From the IMG/VR virus record IMGVR_UViG_3300003852_000026, positions 1 to 39,126 of that record: a DNA stretch of 39,126 bases; one strand, 5' to 3'. The translations under genes were made by a program, and so were the position numbers. Under the pieces are notes generated by a model. That model did not search any database and was not told the DNA's origin. It saw nothing but the letters and a program-made list of their open reading frames with translations. This document shows, piece by piece, positions 13,323-21,840 of the stretch. Within the stretch, counting starts at the first letter, position 1. Every line of letters begins with the position of its first letter. Source of the stretch: a virus.

Positions 13323-14924
13323 TTAAGGTGTTTTATTAATACCTATTCTGGTTGCTGCCGCGATTGCTTCATCTACATGCGTATCATTCAAAGCGGTATA
13401 TGACGCTATAATAGCTGCTCCCAGTGATTCATCTTTTGCTTTGAGATCGCAAAGCAATGTTGTTAGCTTTTCTAGACTTAGCTCAGCGGATTTCTTAAGA
13501 ACCTTTTCAAACATATCTTCATATGTAGACGGCGGTGAAGAATTCTGTATTATACCTTTACCGTTACCGTCACCAATAACTTCATCACCAAGAACGATAA
13601 GTTGATTGAGAATATATTTCTCCCAAGCGAGTTCATCTGCCATGTTTAGCTGAGAGAAGTCGATATTGAATAATGATACGCGATTAAACGCCGGTTTTGA
13701 CGTTTTTTGCAAATACTCTTTCAATCCTGTTGCCCAATCGTACCCACAGAAGAGACCTGCCTCGCGAATAACCTCATTTACCCACTCGCTTGATAGTTTC
13801 TTCTTCTCTTCAGTTGTTGTAGCAGAAGCTAGATCGTTATTGAATCTACTAGTTATCATTCTAAACGTCTGGCTATATTGTACAATACTACGAGGGCTAG
13901 GCCAACCATGCTGATTTGCTCCTTTACCAAACTTACCACCTGAATATTTTCTAGGCATCACGAGAAACGTTTTCTTTGGATCCGTCTTAACGTAATCTAC
14001 GATAAATTGATCGACATAAGTCTTACCCGTCTTCTCATTTATTGTGGTTGCATATCTGAACCACAACTCAGGATCTGCTACAAGAGTACCAATCTTACAA
14101 CGGTTTGTTGCAGCGGGTGTCATATCAGTTGTAAGCTCCTCGAACATATCACCTAAGTTACCTGCACCACATACAAATACGTTTGGACTCATCGGATGTT
14201 CACCGATTACTCTGTCCCAAAGAATCTGATACATGATCTTACAAACATCAGGGTTTGCTTGATTGATTTCATCTAGCAGTAGAATACCTGCAGCATCAGG
14301 ATTAGTCACCATGTGCACCCAAATAGGTGTAGTGTTTACTTCGTATTCTTTTTTATTACCAACCATTGGTAGACCAGTAATATTCTCTACAAGCATGGAA
14401 GCTGATCTAACGTCAAAAATCCAAAAGTAATCTTTCAGATTTTCCATTACGGTTTCTTTCTCTGCCCATGTTGGTAAATTGTTAAAGATGATAACATCTT
14501 TAGATTTCTCATCTCCTTCTATAGCTTGAACCTTTCCTTTTATCGTTGCGCTAATAGTGTTACGATCATTGAAATGTTTGCGTTTAACCTTCTTACCGAA
14601 CTGTTTTAATATTTCACTCTTACCAATACCAGGTAACCCCCAGATGAGCATTGTATTCTTTTCAGGTTTATCTTCGCTTGTTTCAAAAGCGTTCCAAAGT
14701 GCTTGTTCAACCGTCTTGTAGGATAGCTTAATAGAACCAGTTTTGACTTCTTCTACTTTATCACCCTTTGATCTGTCTAGAGTAGCTTGCTCGAAATCTG
14801 TCGGGTCTTCACCTGTATACGCGTCAAAAGGTGAAATAGGCGGCGGAGCCTCTTCAGCACTACCATATTTGCTTGCTTCTCCAAGAAGAAATTTTTCTAC
14901 TAGTTTTTGGTCGAGTTTTTTCAT
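13323..14924 (-). CDS. Second MoxR-type AAA+ ATPase
   Basis: 533 residues from ATG 14924 (MKKLDQKLVEK). An upstream in-frame extension overlaps the VWA gene and is unlikely. Walker A is GLPGIGKS (about 95-102) and Walker B is GILLLDEINQ (about 215). A sensor/Arg-finger stretch DMTPAATNRC follows. The long insert between Walker A and B (about 100 residues) sets it apart from the 8184 paralogue. It sits 25 bases after the VWA gene and one base before the 12995 gene. A second MoxR-VWA chaperone-like machine is the best reading; the substrate is unknown. Confidence 0.78.
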   Translation of the reverse strand: MKKLDQKLVEKFLLGEASKYGSAEEAPPPISPFDAYTGEDPTDFEQATLDRSKGDKVEEVKTGSIKLSYKTVEQALWNAFETSEDKPEKNTMLIWGLPGIGKSEILKQFGKKVKRKHFNDRNTISATIKGKVQAIEGDEKSKDVIIFNNLPTWAEKETVMENLKDYFWIFDVRSASMLVENITGLPMVGNKKEYEVNTTPIWVHMVTNPDAAGILLLDEINQANPDVCKIMYQILWDRVIGEHPMSPNVFVCGAGNLGDMFEELTTDMTPAATNRCKIGTLVADPELWFRYATTINEKTGKTYVDQFIVDYVKTDPKKTFLVMPRKYSGGKFGKGANQHGWPSPRSIVQYSQTFRMITSRFNNDLASATTTEEKKKLSSEWVNEVIREAGLFCGYDWATGLKEYLQKTSKPAFNRVSLFNIDFSQLNMADELAWEKYILNQLIVLGDEVIGDGNGKGIIQNSSPPSTYEDMFEKVLKKSAELSLEKLTTLLCDLKAKDESLGAAIIASYTALNDTHVDEAIAAATRIGINKTP

Positions 14925-14949
14925 TTCGATATTATTATTTATGTTTAAA

Positions 14950-16581
14950 TCACGAGCCTCCGCCGGTGCCGTCATCATAAGTTGTAACAGACGCACCAAA
15001 ATTTGTGAACTCTGCACCTCTGCGCCTATTAAACAGTGACATAGGTCCAAAGATCGCTATCGGAGCATCTGGTAAGACGTCTACATTAGACTCTACTTCC
15101 AAGTCGGTAATATAAATGACACCTGCTAGCTTAGGTATGATTTCAGGTTGCTCAGCTTGTATATACTGTGCTACAGAACTCATATTGGTACCACCACCAC
15201 CAGGTAAACCAGCAGCATTCAACTCGTCTATTTTTTGATCTACTGTATTTGGAGTTATGTACATAACTCTATCTGCAAATACTGTGTAATCCCATGGAAT
15301 TAAAAGAACGTTCATGTTCATTTTCTCTACGATGTCAAACACCTCAGCGAAGAACACTTTCTGAAACTTCTCGTCAAATACAGAACCTGATGTGTCAATC
15401 GCTACGACAACAGTTCTCTGTGGTGGGCCACCAGATTTAGGAGCTCTGCCGGGTAAATACTGACCTCTTACAGAGCCTGATCTTGAAGGGCGTCTTATTG
15501 AACGTGAGCGAGATACCGTTGGTACACCTTTCTTGAGGAAATCGCGTAGGATCTCTCTCCAGTCAGCGTTATTACGAGACTTTAATATAGTCTTCATGAT
15601 AGCACTGGATGAACCAGTACCTCTACCAGATTCCTCTGAATCTTTATACTTCTCTATAATATTATCAATAACGTTATCAGATAACGGTTCATGTCTTAAG
15701 TGCTTAGCATCTTCAGGGTCAAGCAATTCGATATTTTCATCATCGGTTATCTCTGAATCTTTACCTATTTGATTAATAGCTGGTGACTCCCCTTCTTCTC
15801 CTTTTCCTTCTTCTCCTTCACCCTCGTCTTCACCCTCTCCTTTTCCTTCTCCTTTTCCTTCTTCTCCTTCACCCTCGTCTTCATCCTCGTCTTCACCCTC
15901 TCCTTTTCCTTCACCACCTTTACCTTCTCCTTCTCCTTTTCCTTCACCACCTTTACCTTCTCCTTCTCCTTTTCCTTTGCCGCCTTCTCCTTCTCCTTTT
16001 CCTTTTTTACCACCGGGGGGCATAGGTTGACCCTCTTCTCCATCATCGTCACCTTCTCCATCATCGTCACCTTCTCCATCTCCATCATCGTCACCTTCTC
16101 CATCTTCTCCATCTCCCTCGTCATCACCTGATGATGATGCTAGAACAACTTGACTACTTTTTACACCGGACACAACTGCCTCACTAACAACAAGATCCTC
16201 TTCAGGCATAATATCAAGATCTTGCTCACCGGGTATGGTACCTTCTGCTTTAACGATAACACCATACTTACCAGTACCTTTAAATTTTACACGGTCACCA
16301 GGTTTAAACAGTTTAGGTTTCTTATCCTTATCTTTACCACCTTTATCCTTATCACCCTTATCTTTGTCACCTGGCTGGTTCTGTGGGGTTGGAGGTCTGA
16401 AAACTATTTCATCCGGTGGTGTATTACCAGGTGAGCCTCCACCTCCACCACTACACGGGTTATAAATTACTGGCTTAAGAAACGCATTATTAAACTCGGT
16501 GCTGTGCGTGTTGTACCTATTTCGTATTGGTTGCTGTACCGGTACTACTGGTACTACTGGTTTTGGTAATGGTTTAGCCAT
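14950..16581 (-). CDS. VWA-domain protein with Gly/Glu/Lys repeat arm
   Basis: 543 residues. The N-terminus is Pro-rich. Residues about 95-115 (RVKFKGTGKYGVIVKAEG) look like a small KOW/SH3-type barrel. Residues about 150-270 are low-complexity Asp/Glu/Gly/Lys repeats (units like GEGKG and EDEGEGEEGKG). The C-terminal VWA domain has MIDAS DTSGS (about 395) and GGGGTN. The acidic arm could bind cations or basic partners. Together with the ATPase at 13323 and the HExxH protein at 16583 it forms a three-gene version of the fused pair at 6853-9620. Confidence 0.78.
   Translation of the reverse strand: MAKPLPKPVVPVVPVQQPIRNRYNTHSTEFNNAFLKPVIYNPCSGGGGGSPGNTPPDEIVFRPPTPQNQPGDKDKGDKDKGGKDKDKKPKLFKPGDRVKFKGTGKYGVIVKAEGTIPGEQDLDIMPEEDLVVSEAVVSGVKSSQVVLASSSGDDEGDGEDGEGDDDGDGEGDDDGEGDDDGEEGQPMPPGGKKGKGEGEGGKGKGEGEGKGGEGKGEGEGKGGEGKGEGEDEDEDEGEGEEGKGEGKGEGEDEGEGEEGKGEEGESPAINQIGKDSEITDDENIELLDPEDAKHLRHEPLSDNVIDNIIEKYKDSEESGRGTGSSSAIMKTILKSRNNADWREILRDFLKKGVPTVSRSRSIRRPSRSGSVRGQYLPGRAPKSGGPPQRTVVVAIDTSGSVFDEKFQKVFFAEVFDIVEKMNMNVLLIPWDYTVFADRVMYITPNTVDQKIDELNAAGLPGGGGTNMSSVAQYIQAEQPEIIPKLAGVIYITDLEVESNVDVLPDAPIAIFGPMSLFNRRRGAEFTNFGASVTTYDDGTGGGS
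15783..16130 (-). repeat. Low-complexity coding repeat
   Basis: Tandem imperfect GGTGAAGG/GGAGAAGG-type units on the minus strand encode the Gly/Glu/Lys arm of the VWA protein. Unit lengths of about 15-33 bases recur, so length variation by slippage is likely. Confidence 0.7.
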
Positions 16582-16582
16582 A

Positions 16583-17584
16583 TTACATTAATCCTTGCTT
16601 TCTTTCTGCTTTCAATTTTGATAATTTTTTAGCCTCTTCTTCGGTAATCTCTCGAACTGTGTATGTTACGTTATTCTCATTACTGTAGTCTTTATAGACG
16701 TCTTCAACAACCCCAAAAGTATTTCTACTTGTGTCGAATACAACATCACCATACTCAAAAACTTTTATATCCTTTAATGCTTTTACGTTTAATTTCTCCT
16801 TCAATTCCTCAAACACCGATTCCCAGTTGCGGCCTTTAAGGTCAAATCTAAGATTAACTAGTTGCGGTTGAGCAATTGATATATCCGGTACATCAACATC
16901 AACATACAATACCTGCAGGTTAAACCGACCACCGGCGGCTTGTATACCACCTTCAGGTAAATGAAAATTTGAATCCGTTAAATCACTGTTAATATACGCA
17001 TCTGTTGCATAATTGGCAAGTCTAAAAGGTGTTCGCCCTTTCAAGCGGTCCCAGTGACGCAGGAAGACGTGTAATGCTTCATGTGCTAATACACCTATCA
17101 ACTGTTCATCAGTTAGCAGAGATGCATAACCGAGGTTTACTAGAAGGTTAGTATTTGGAGAAATACCAAACGTTGGGCAACCTTTACCTGTTTTGGGATT
17201 GTAGCCTACATAAACAGTAGGAATTTCCTGTAGGATATCTCCTAGCTCTGCACATCTTTTTCTAACAGCTATCTTAGCTTTCGTAATGCGATCTTTATCC
17301 GCTGGTGTTGGTTTTCTCTTCTCCATCATTGCGGTAGTGTACTTTATCTCGTTCTTGACGTATTTCTCAACAGTTGGTCGAACAACTGGCGGTATAAATC
17401 CAAAATCACCTGACAAAGCTAATACACCGCTCTCTTCCGCTTGCTTCTTAAAATAGCTATAGTACACCGTGTAGAACGCTGCTTCAACCGATCCCTTCCA
17501 GTCAAAAGGTAAATCGAATATTCGAGGGGCGGCCTCGCTGAATTGTGGATTCTCTACAAAGAGAGCTAATTGGTCGAATTTCAC
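16583..17584 (-). CDS. HExxH metallopeptidase-like protein of the second MoxR module
   Basis: 333 residues from GTG 17584. HEALH in LIGVLAHEALHVFLRHWDRLKG (about residue 190) matches the DUF2201-type N-terminal domain seen fused to VWA in the 6853 gene; here it is separate. The C-terminal third has a small beta-rich segment (VFEYGDVVFDTSRNTFGVVEDVY) similar in style to a KOW barrel. One base separates its stop from the ATG of the VWA gene, so the three genes are one operon. Catalysis is unproven. Confidence 0.72.
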   Translation of the reverse strand: MKFDQLALFVENPQFSEAAPRIFDLPFDWKGSVEAAFYTVYYSYFKKQAEESGVLALSGDFGFIPPVVRPTVEKYVKNEIKYTTAMMEKRKPTPADKDRITKAKIAVRKRCAELGDILQEIPTVYVGYNPKTGKGCPTFGISPNTNLLVNLGYASLLTDEQLIGVLAHEALHVFLRHWDRLKGRTPFRLANYATDAYINSDLTDSNFHLPEGGIQAAGGRFNLQVLYVDVDVPDISIAQPQLVNLRFDLKGRNWESVFEELKEKLNVKALKDIKVFEYGDVVFDTSRNTFGVVEDVYKDYSNENNVTYTVREITEEEAKKLSKLKAERKQGLM

Positions 17585-17628
17585 GAAATTATTTATTGAT
17601 TATTCATGCAAAAACCATAACTATTTAC

Positions 17629-17958
17629 ATGGGTTGCATATTAGAAATCATATTGAGATCGTGTTTGGTATCTACTTGTCTATTCATATGGTTTAAAACC
17701 GAGGCATTCTATGAATATTTTCAGTGGCTACCTCTCAACGTAATCAAAGAATACAAAAACAAATGGTCCTTCAAGTCAAACTTTTTAGATTTTGTCGCTA
17801 GTAAGTATAGTAATTTCTTCATTCGGCTGATAATCTGTCCGAAATGTCTAGGCTTCTGGATTAGCATTGCTAGTTGTTATAGCACCCTATCTCTAATGCC
17901 AGCTGTTTACATTTTAAGCCTGTTTATATACAGCAAATTAAGCCATGTTGATCTTTAA
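17629..17958 (+). CDS. Small membrane protein with CPKC motif
   Basis: 109 residues from ATG 17629 (MGCILEIILRS). Hydrophobic segments at about residues 4-20 and 70-105 flank a basic middle. ICPKCLGFW lies just before the second hydrophobic region, a CxxC arrangement seen in several phage membrane proteins of unknown role. The start follows CTATTTACATGG, a 12-base word repeated at the 36129 start. It overlaps the next gene by 14 bases. Confidence 0.6.
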   Translation: MGCILEIILRSCLVSTCLFIWFKTEAFYEYFQWLPLNVIKEYKNKWSFKSNFLDFVASKYSNFFIRLIICPKCLGFWISIASCYSTLSLMPAVYILSLFIYSKLSHVDL

Positions 17959-18208
17959 TAACTACGAAGAGTTTTATAATGCGCTTGGATCTTTCGACTG
18001 TAAAGATTGCCACACTGTGCAATTCTTTATAAATGCTGTCAATAACAGCAAGGGCTGTGGATGTTCAAGCAGAAAGCTTGCAGCACGAGATAGATACCAG
18101 AATATACCACAAGATATTATACCTGAAGAACGTGAAAAATTGTTAAAATTTTTAAACGTTGAAAAAATCGAATTACACAGTGATAATAATTGGACAGCAA
18201 TTTTATGA
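17945..18208 (+). CDS. Hypothetical protein, 87 aa
   Basis: Not recognised. It has a CKDCHT motif and a CGCSSRK motif (residues about 19-42), so a metal or thiol function is possible. It overlaps the genes on both sides (17958 end; ATGA at 18205), indicating a tight operon. Confidence 0.6.
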   Translation: MLIFNNYEEFYNALGSFDCKDCHTVQFFINAVNNSKGCGCSSRKLAARDRYQNIPQDIIPEEREKLLKFLNVEKIELHSDNNWTAIL

Positions 18209-18372
18209 TGAAAACATATGGAAAAGGAAAAGGACCTGAAAAAGGTCGTGATCTTAAAAAGTTCAGAGATAATTATGACGAGTCTATGCCAAGTGCTTAT
18301 AAGCCTAAATGGTTACGAGAGCTAGATGAAGAGCGAAATAATCAAGCACAGCCTCCTCCTAAGTCTGATTAA
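18205..18372 (+). CDS. Small basic protein, 55 aa
   Basis: Starts at the ATGA overlap with the previous gene (MMKTYGKGKG). The first 20 residues are Lys/Gly-rich, the rest polar and Pro-rich at the end. No family recognised. It might bind nucleic acid or be a small virion part. Confidence 0.5.
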   Translation: MMKTYGKGKGPEKGRDLKKFRDNYDESMPSAYKPKWLRELDEERNNQAQPPPKSD

Positions 18373-18384
18373 GTATTTGTTTAT

Positions 18385-19761
18385 ATGGCGACTTCACCGT
18401 TTGACAGCGCAGAGCAAGAGATACAGGAGCTAGCTAAAGAAGCCTTTTCAACAAGGGTTATGAAAGCTTTTGTAGCTAATAACCCATCATTTACTCAAAA
18501 ACCACCTACTGTAGGTGGTGGTAATACTCTTGCTCGGTATAGCCATCTCCATGGTAAACTCGTACAGGGTTCGGTATGGAACAAACACCTCCTGACAGCT
18601 ACTGGCATCTTAGTTGGGTTTGCAAAGGTAGAACCTAGAAATACAACATCACCATACGCACCTGTAATATACACTGTACCACCGAAACTGACTGACCCCG
18701 GGACACATGCACCATTACCCCATGTACCCGAAACAACACCAGCTCAAATAAGAAAGCGTTTTGTACTATTAGGCGCTGACACTGTTAGACCTTTAACGAG
18801 CTTACACACAATATTTGACACGATATGCAAATATTTAGAGGGTAAAGGGTATAAGAAAATGCCTCAAAGTCACGGTGGCTCTAATTTTATTTGGGAAATA
18901 TTTGCAATGGGTGAATATGAAAACGATACGGCACTTTATCTACACGTACGTTCTGATACAGCGAAGAAGAACGTAACTTTTGGTTACGCAGTTATGTATC
19001 CCGGGTGCCCAGATTGGGTAAAATATACTAGACACGCAGTAGGTATTTCTGGTGATCAACAAGAGCGTGCATTACCTTCTGTTACTGATTCAGGTATGCA
19101 AGATATCATACCAGGTATAGATTTCGGTGAATTTACTTCAACAGGTGGATTTAAACCTACAGATATTGATGACTTTAAAAAAGCGTTCTTGTTCTATACT
19201 GATATCACACTCAAAAGCACTAAGGGTCGAATGCTTGCAAGCAGCCTACTCTCATCTGGTAGAGCAAATACACTATACAACATAGAGCAGGGTAAAAGAA
19301 TAGAATTTGATGATCTCCGTTTCAAGCTGATGTATCTCATGACTGCATGGGGTACAATAACCTCGAATATACAGGGTGTTAATTTCATTTTTTATGATAA
19401 TGAGCTGCTACAGACTTTTGTCGATACTGTAGGTATACCCGACATATCAGGTATGAATACTGAAGAGTATGATACCTGGGTACAAGCAGATTGGTACAAG
19501 TACGCTATAGTTAAGCTGCTCTTACCACCATTCTTCATGGAGTATAAAGACAAAATAGTCCTACCAGCTGAGGCTTACCTACACCATAAAAGCATACAAG
19601 CAAAAATCGGTAAAGTTGGTGCACCTAAAGGTTTTGATGAAGCTAAGATTCAATGCCAACTAAGAGCGTTTATGGGAGCTATTAATACTGTTATACGGTT
19701 AAAGGATAGATTTACACCTGAACGCGCTTCATTTGCTTTACGAACTGCAATAGAACGTTAA
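18385..19761 (+). CDS. Hypothetical protein, 458 aa
   Basis: Not recognised. It begins MATSPFDSAEQEIQELAKEA; the middle is beta-rich with many aromatic residues and the C-terminal third is helical (MTAWGTITSNIQGVNF onward). No nucleotide-binding or catalytic motif was seen. The size and position between small genes and the lysis block suggest a structural or assembly protein, but that is a guess. The start has an AT-rich upstream region (TATTTGTTTAT) and no Shine-Dalgarno sequence. Confidence 0.6.
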   Translation: MATSPFDSAEQEIQELAKEAFSTRVMKAFVANNPSFTQKPPTVGGGNTLARYSHLHGKLVQGSVWNKHLLTATGILVGFAKVEPRNTTSPYAPVIYTVPPKLTDPGTHAPLPHVPETTPAQIRKRFVLLGADTVRPLTSLHTIFDTICKYLEGKGYKKMPQSHGGSNFIWEIFAMGEYENDTALYLHVRSDTAKKNVTFGYAVMYPGCPDWVKYTRHAVGISGDQQERALPSVTDSGMQDIIPGIDFGEFTSTGGFKPTDIDDFKKAFLFYTDITLKSTKGRMLASSLLSSGRANTLYNIEQGKRIEFDDLRFKLMYLMTAWGTITSNIQGVNFIFYDNELLQTFVDTVGIPDISGMNTEEYDTWVQADWYKYAIVKLLLPPFFMEYKDKIVLPAEAYLHHKSIQAKIGKVGAPKGFDEAKIQCQLRAFMGAINTVIRLKDRFTPERASFALRTAIER

Positions 19762-19799
19762 TAGTTGCATTAATATATTTCCGATATTATAATGCGTTA

Positions 19800-20030
19800 A
19801 TGAAAAAAGCAAAAGCTGTAACTGAACCACCTATTTACGCTAAAACAGTTCAGCCTGAATCCTTTGAAGCATGGGTGAGAGAATTTACTGGTGGTCCAAA
19901 CGGTTGTCAAATACCTCACGGTGGAACCTGCGTCAGGCCTGATATACTTCTACACAACGACAAGTGCTGTGATACATGCGAATGTGTTCAACACTGTTTA
20001 TGTAAATCAAAAAAGCTTAGAAAGAAATGA
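19800..20030 (+). CDS. Small Cys-rich protein, 76 aa
   Basis: The C-terminal half has nine Cys in about 40 residues (GTCVRP, KCCDTCECVQHCLCKSK), a dense pattern that suggests metal binding or disulfides. The N-terminal half is a polar leader without a clear signal peptide. Its end overlaps the convergent o-spanin gene by 24 bases. Function unknown. Confidence 0.6.
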   Translation: MKKAKAVTEPPIYAKTVQPESFEAWVREFTGGPNGCQIPHGGTCVRPDILLHNDKCCDTCECVQHCLCKSKKLRKK

Positions 20031-20339
20031 TTTCTTCTGAGGTACTGTTGTAATTACATTCGATGACTGGAGAGAGTATACAATAGTCCTAACCTTCGCT
20101 AGATATGCAGTAGTTTCAGCAATATTCTTTGATAGAGCCTTATAGTTGTTTGCATCTAACGCAAAATATGCATTAGATTCAACGTTAATAATCTTCCATT
20201 CTACCGTTTCCATCTTAACACGTGGTGGTAGCGAAGGTATGTACGGTCTAATAGATTGCGAGGTGACGATATTCTCCGTTGCGCATCCAGATAAAAGTGC
20301 AACGGCTATTAGCAATGTGTATAAAATTGATGTTTTCAT
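20007..20339 (-). CDS. Outer-membrane spanin lipoprotein (Rz1-like)
   Basis: 110 residues from ATG 20339, which overlaps the i-spanin stop as ATGA; an ATG at 20348 is an alternative. The N-terminus MKTSILYTLLIAVALLSGC is a lipoprotein signal with lipobox LSGC. The rest is periplasmic. Two-component spanins fuse inner and outer membranes in the last step of Gram-negative lysis. Pairing with the coiled-coil membrane protein upstream and the endolysin beyond supports the call. Confidence 0.72.
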   Translation of the reverse strand: MKTSILYTLLIAVALLSGCATENIVTSQSIRPYIPSLPPRVKMETVEWKIINVESNAYFALDANNYKALSKNIAETTAYLAKVRTIVYSLQSSNVITTVPQKKSFLSKLF

Positions 20340-20713
20340 GGTTTCCATTGGGGATCAGTTAAATTTTCGAGTGCATCCAGTGCTTTTTGAGACCCGCTAT
20401 TAACTCTAATCTCAATTAGACCTGCCTTCTTCTCAGCGAGTAGAGCAAGATTGTGTTTATTGAATACTTCGACTTTAGCTTGAGCATTACTATTGATTAT
20501 ATCGCTTTGTTGTTGAATAAAATCAATACGCTTAACTGTCTCGTTGTAATTGTTAGATACCTGCGTGATTGTTTCCTTCTGTAATTTGTTTTCTATCTGA
20601 AGAGTAGCTACCTGCTCATGTAATCTAGTGTTAACCTTATACTGCCAATATGCAGTACCACCAGCTACTAGAATAATAGCTGCCATAAAGCTTATGATAT
20701 ACGTCATAAGCAT
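20336..20713 (-). CDS. Inner-membrane spanin (Rz-like)
   Basis: 125 residues from ATG 20713 (MLMTYIISF); a TTG-started longer form reaching 20764 is possible. One N-terminal transmembrane helix (residues about 3-25) is followed by a coiled-coil (about 30-95). It ends in KKAGLIEIRVNSGSQKALDAL, which resembles the C-terminus of many Rz proteins. It would span the periplasm and bind the lipoprotein partner. It runs divergently from the endolysin. Confidence 0.75.
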   Translation of the reverse strand: MLMTYIISFMAAIILVAGGTAYWQYKVNTRLHEQVATLQIENKLQKETITQVSNNYNETVKRIDFIQQQSDIINSNAQAKVEVFNKHNLALLAEKKAGLIEIRVNSGSQKALDALENLTDPQWKP

Positions 20714-20748
20714 ATTTACTTTGTCATTAGCATTGTGCAAGTCGTCGA

Positions 20749-20757
20749 ATAAATACT
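20749..20757 (+). promoter_or_regulatory. ATAAATACT motif before endolysin
   Basis: ATAAATACT lies 6 bases before ATG 20764, consistent with late expression of a lysis gene. Confidence 0.55.
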
Positions 20758-20763
20758 GTTGCA

Positions 20764-21495
20764 ATGGTACGATTTAAAACATATTATACAGGCGATATGC
20801 AAACAGAGGGTGTTTTGTCAAAAGCTCTAGGCACTGCAGGTTTAGCTGGTGCATTAGCGCTTGGTGGTATGCACTATAATCATAACCAACATAAACAATC
20901 TACACCTGTTAAGCAAACTGCTGCTGTTAAGCATACTGTAGCAGCTCCTGTGAAGCATACACCTGTCAGCACAATTGCAGCAAAGCCAGTTGATAATACA
21001 TCAACTAATTCTATTGCAGATACAATTAAAAAATACGAGAATAGTAAAGCTGATCCAGAGGGTGGCTGGGATAAGTCAAGAGGCCGATGGTATGCACATG
21101 AAAGCAAAGAAAAAGGTAGTGATACAATAGCTTACGGTCATAAAATACTACCAGGTGAAAATTTCAGTAAAGGTCTCAGTGATACAGACGCTCTGTTGCT
21201 CTTGAAGAGAGATATAGTTAAGAAAGAAGCATTTGCAGGTACAAAAATTACGAACTACACCGCTTTACCGATCTATGTTAAGACTGGCATAATTAATGCA
21301 CTATATCGTGGTGATCTAGGCCCTAAGACTATTGCACTCATGAATGCAGGTCAATGGAGCAAAGTACCAGCAGAGTATTTGAACCATACTAATTATACAA
21401 GTGGTAAATGGCAGGGTGTAAAGAAGAGGATGGAAGCAAACGCTGAGGCTTTCAAACGGTATGCTAAAGAGCTAAAGTCTATTTCGCATCGATAA
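20764..21495 (+). CDS. Endolysin, lysozyme-like muramidase
   Basis: 243 residues. Residues about 15-35 (TAGLAGALALGG) are hydrophobic and weak, possibly a membrane or signal-arrest segment. A Lys/Pro/Ala/Thr linker follows to about 80. The C-terminal domain has KKYENSK (candidate catalytic Glu), then DTIAYGHKI, GLSDTDALLLLKRDI and a final ALYRGDLG segment. This order matches lysozyme-type (GH24-like) phage muramidases. It cuts peptidoglycan. It is next to the spanin pair; no holin was recognised in the window. The ATG has no Shine-Dalgarno sequence. Confidence 0.72.
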   Translation: MVRFKTYYTGDMQTEGVLSKALGTAGLAGALALGGMHYNHNQHKQSTPVKQTAAVKHTVAAPVKHTPVSTIAAKPVDNTSTNSIADTIKKYENSKADPEGGWDKSRGRWYAHESKEKGSDTIAYGHKILPGENFSKGLSDTDALLLLKRDIVKKEAFAGTKITNYTALPIYVKTGIINALYRGDLGPKTIALMNAGQWSKVPAEYLNHTNYTSGKWQGVKKRMEANAEAFKRYAKELKSISHR

Positions 21496-21832
21496 AAACT
21501 TCACCGTAAACTTCTAGCTGACCCATTACCTGCTGGAACTCTTTCTGAGACATTTTCTTCCAACCTGCGAGCTTACGAATACATTCATCAGCCTTCTTTT
21601 CGACAAACTTCGTATCTTCAACGTGTTTTAGAGATTGCTTATACGGTATCTCTTTAGCTTTAAAATGGATAGCGGTGAGCTGAGCATAACCACCTTTTGC
21701 TGCAGCAGCTTTTTGAATCTTTTCAGCACCAGTCGCGCGTGCTTTTATAAACTTTTTGTCTTCTTCTACACACTTGCAATCTTTAAGGTGCTTTTCGAAG
21801 ACTAGACTAAATACATTGAATTCATCGCTCAT
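21479..21832 (-). CDS. Hypothetical protein, 117 aa
   Basis: Not recognised. Helical and Lys-rich, with CKCVEEDKKF near residue 20. It lies convergent with the endolysin, overlapping by 17 bases. The start is preceded by CTAAATACAAGT-ATG, similar to the late motif. Confidence 0.55.
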   Translation of the reverse strand: MSDEFNVFSLVFEKHLKDCKCVEEDKKFIKARATGAEKIQKAAAAKGGYAQLTAIHFKAKEIPYKQSLKHVEDTKFVEKKADECIRKLAGWKKMSQKEFQQVMGQLEVYGEVFIDAK

Positions 21833-21840
21833 ACTTGTAT

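Noticed and set aside
14925-15050. 42-residue extension of the second MoxR ATPase
   Set aside because: It lies within the VWA gene's 3' end; ATG 14924 follows the stop and starts the usual Lys-rich helix.
15765-16127. Alternative Lys/Glu- and Met-rich frames in the VWA repeat
   Set aside because: They are shadows of the GEGKG repeat with no start context or domain.
16583-17584. Anti-restriction ArdC-type protein
   Set aside because: HEALH alone is not enough; the sequence and operon fit the MoxR/VWA-associated metallopeptidase domain better.
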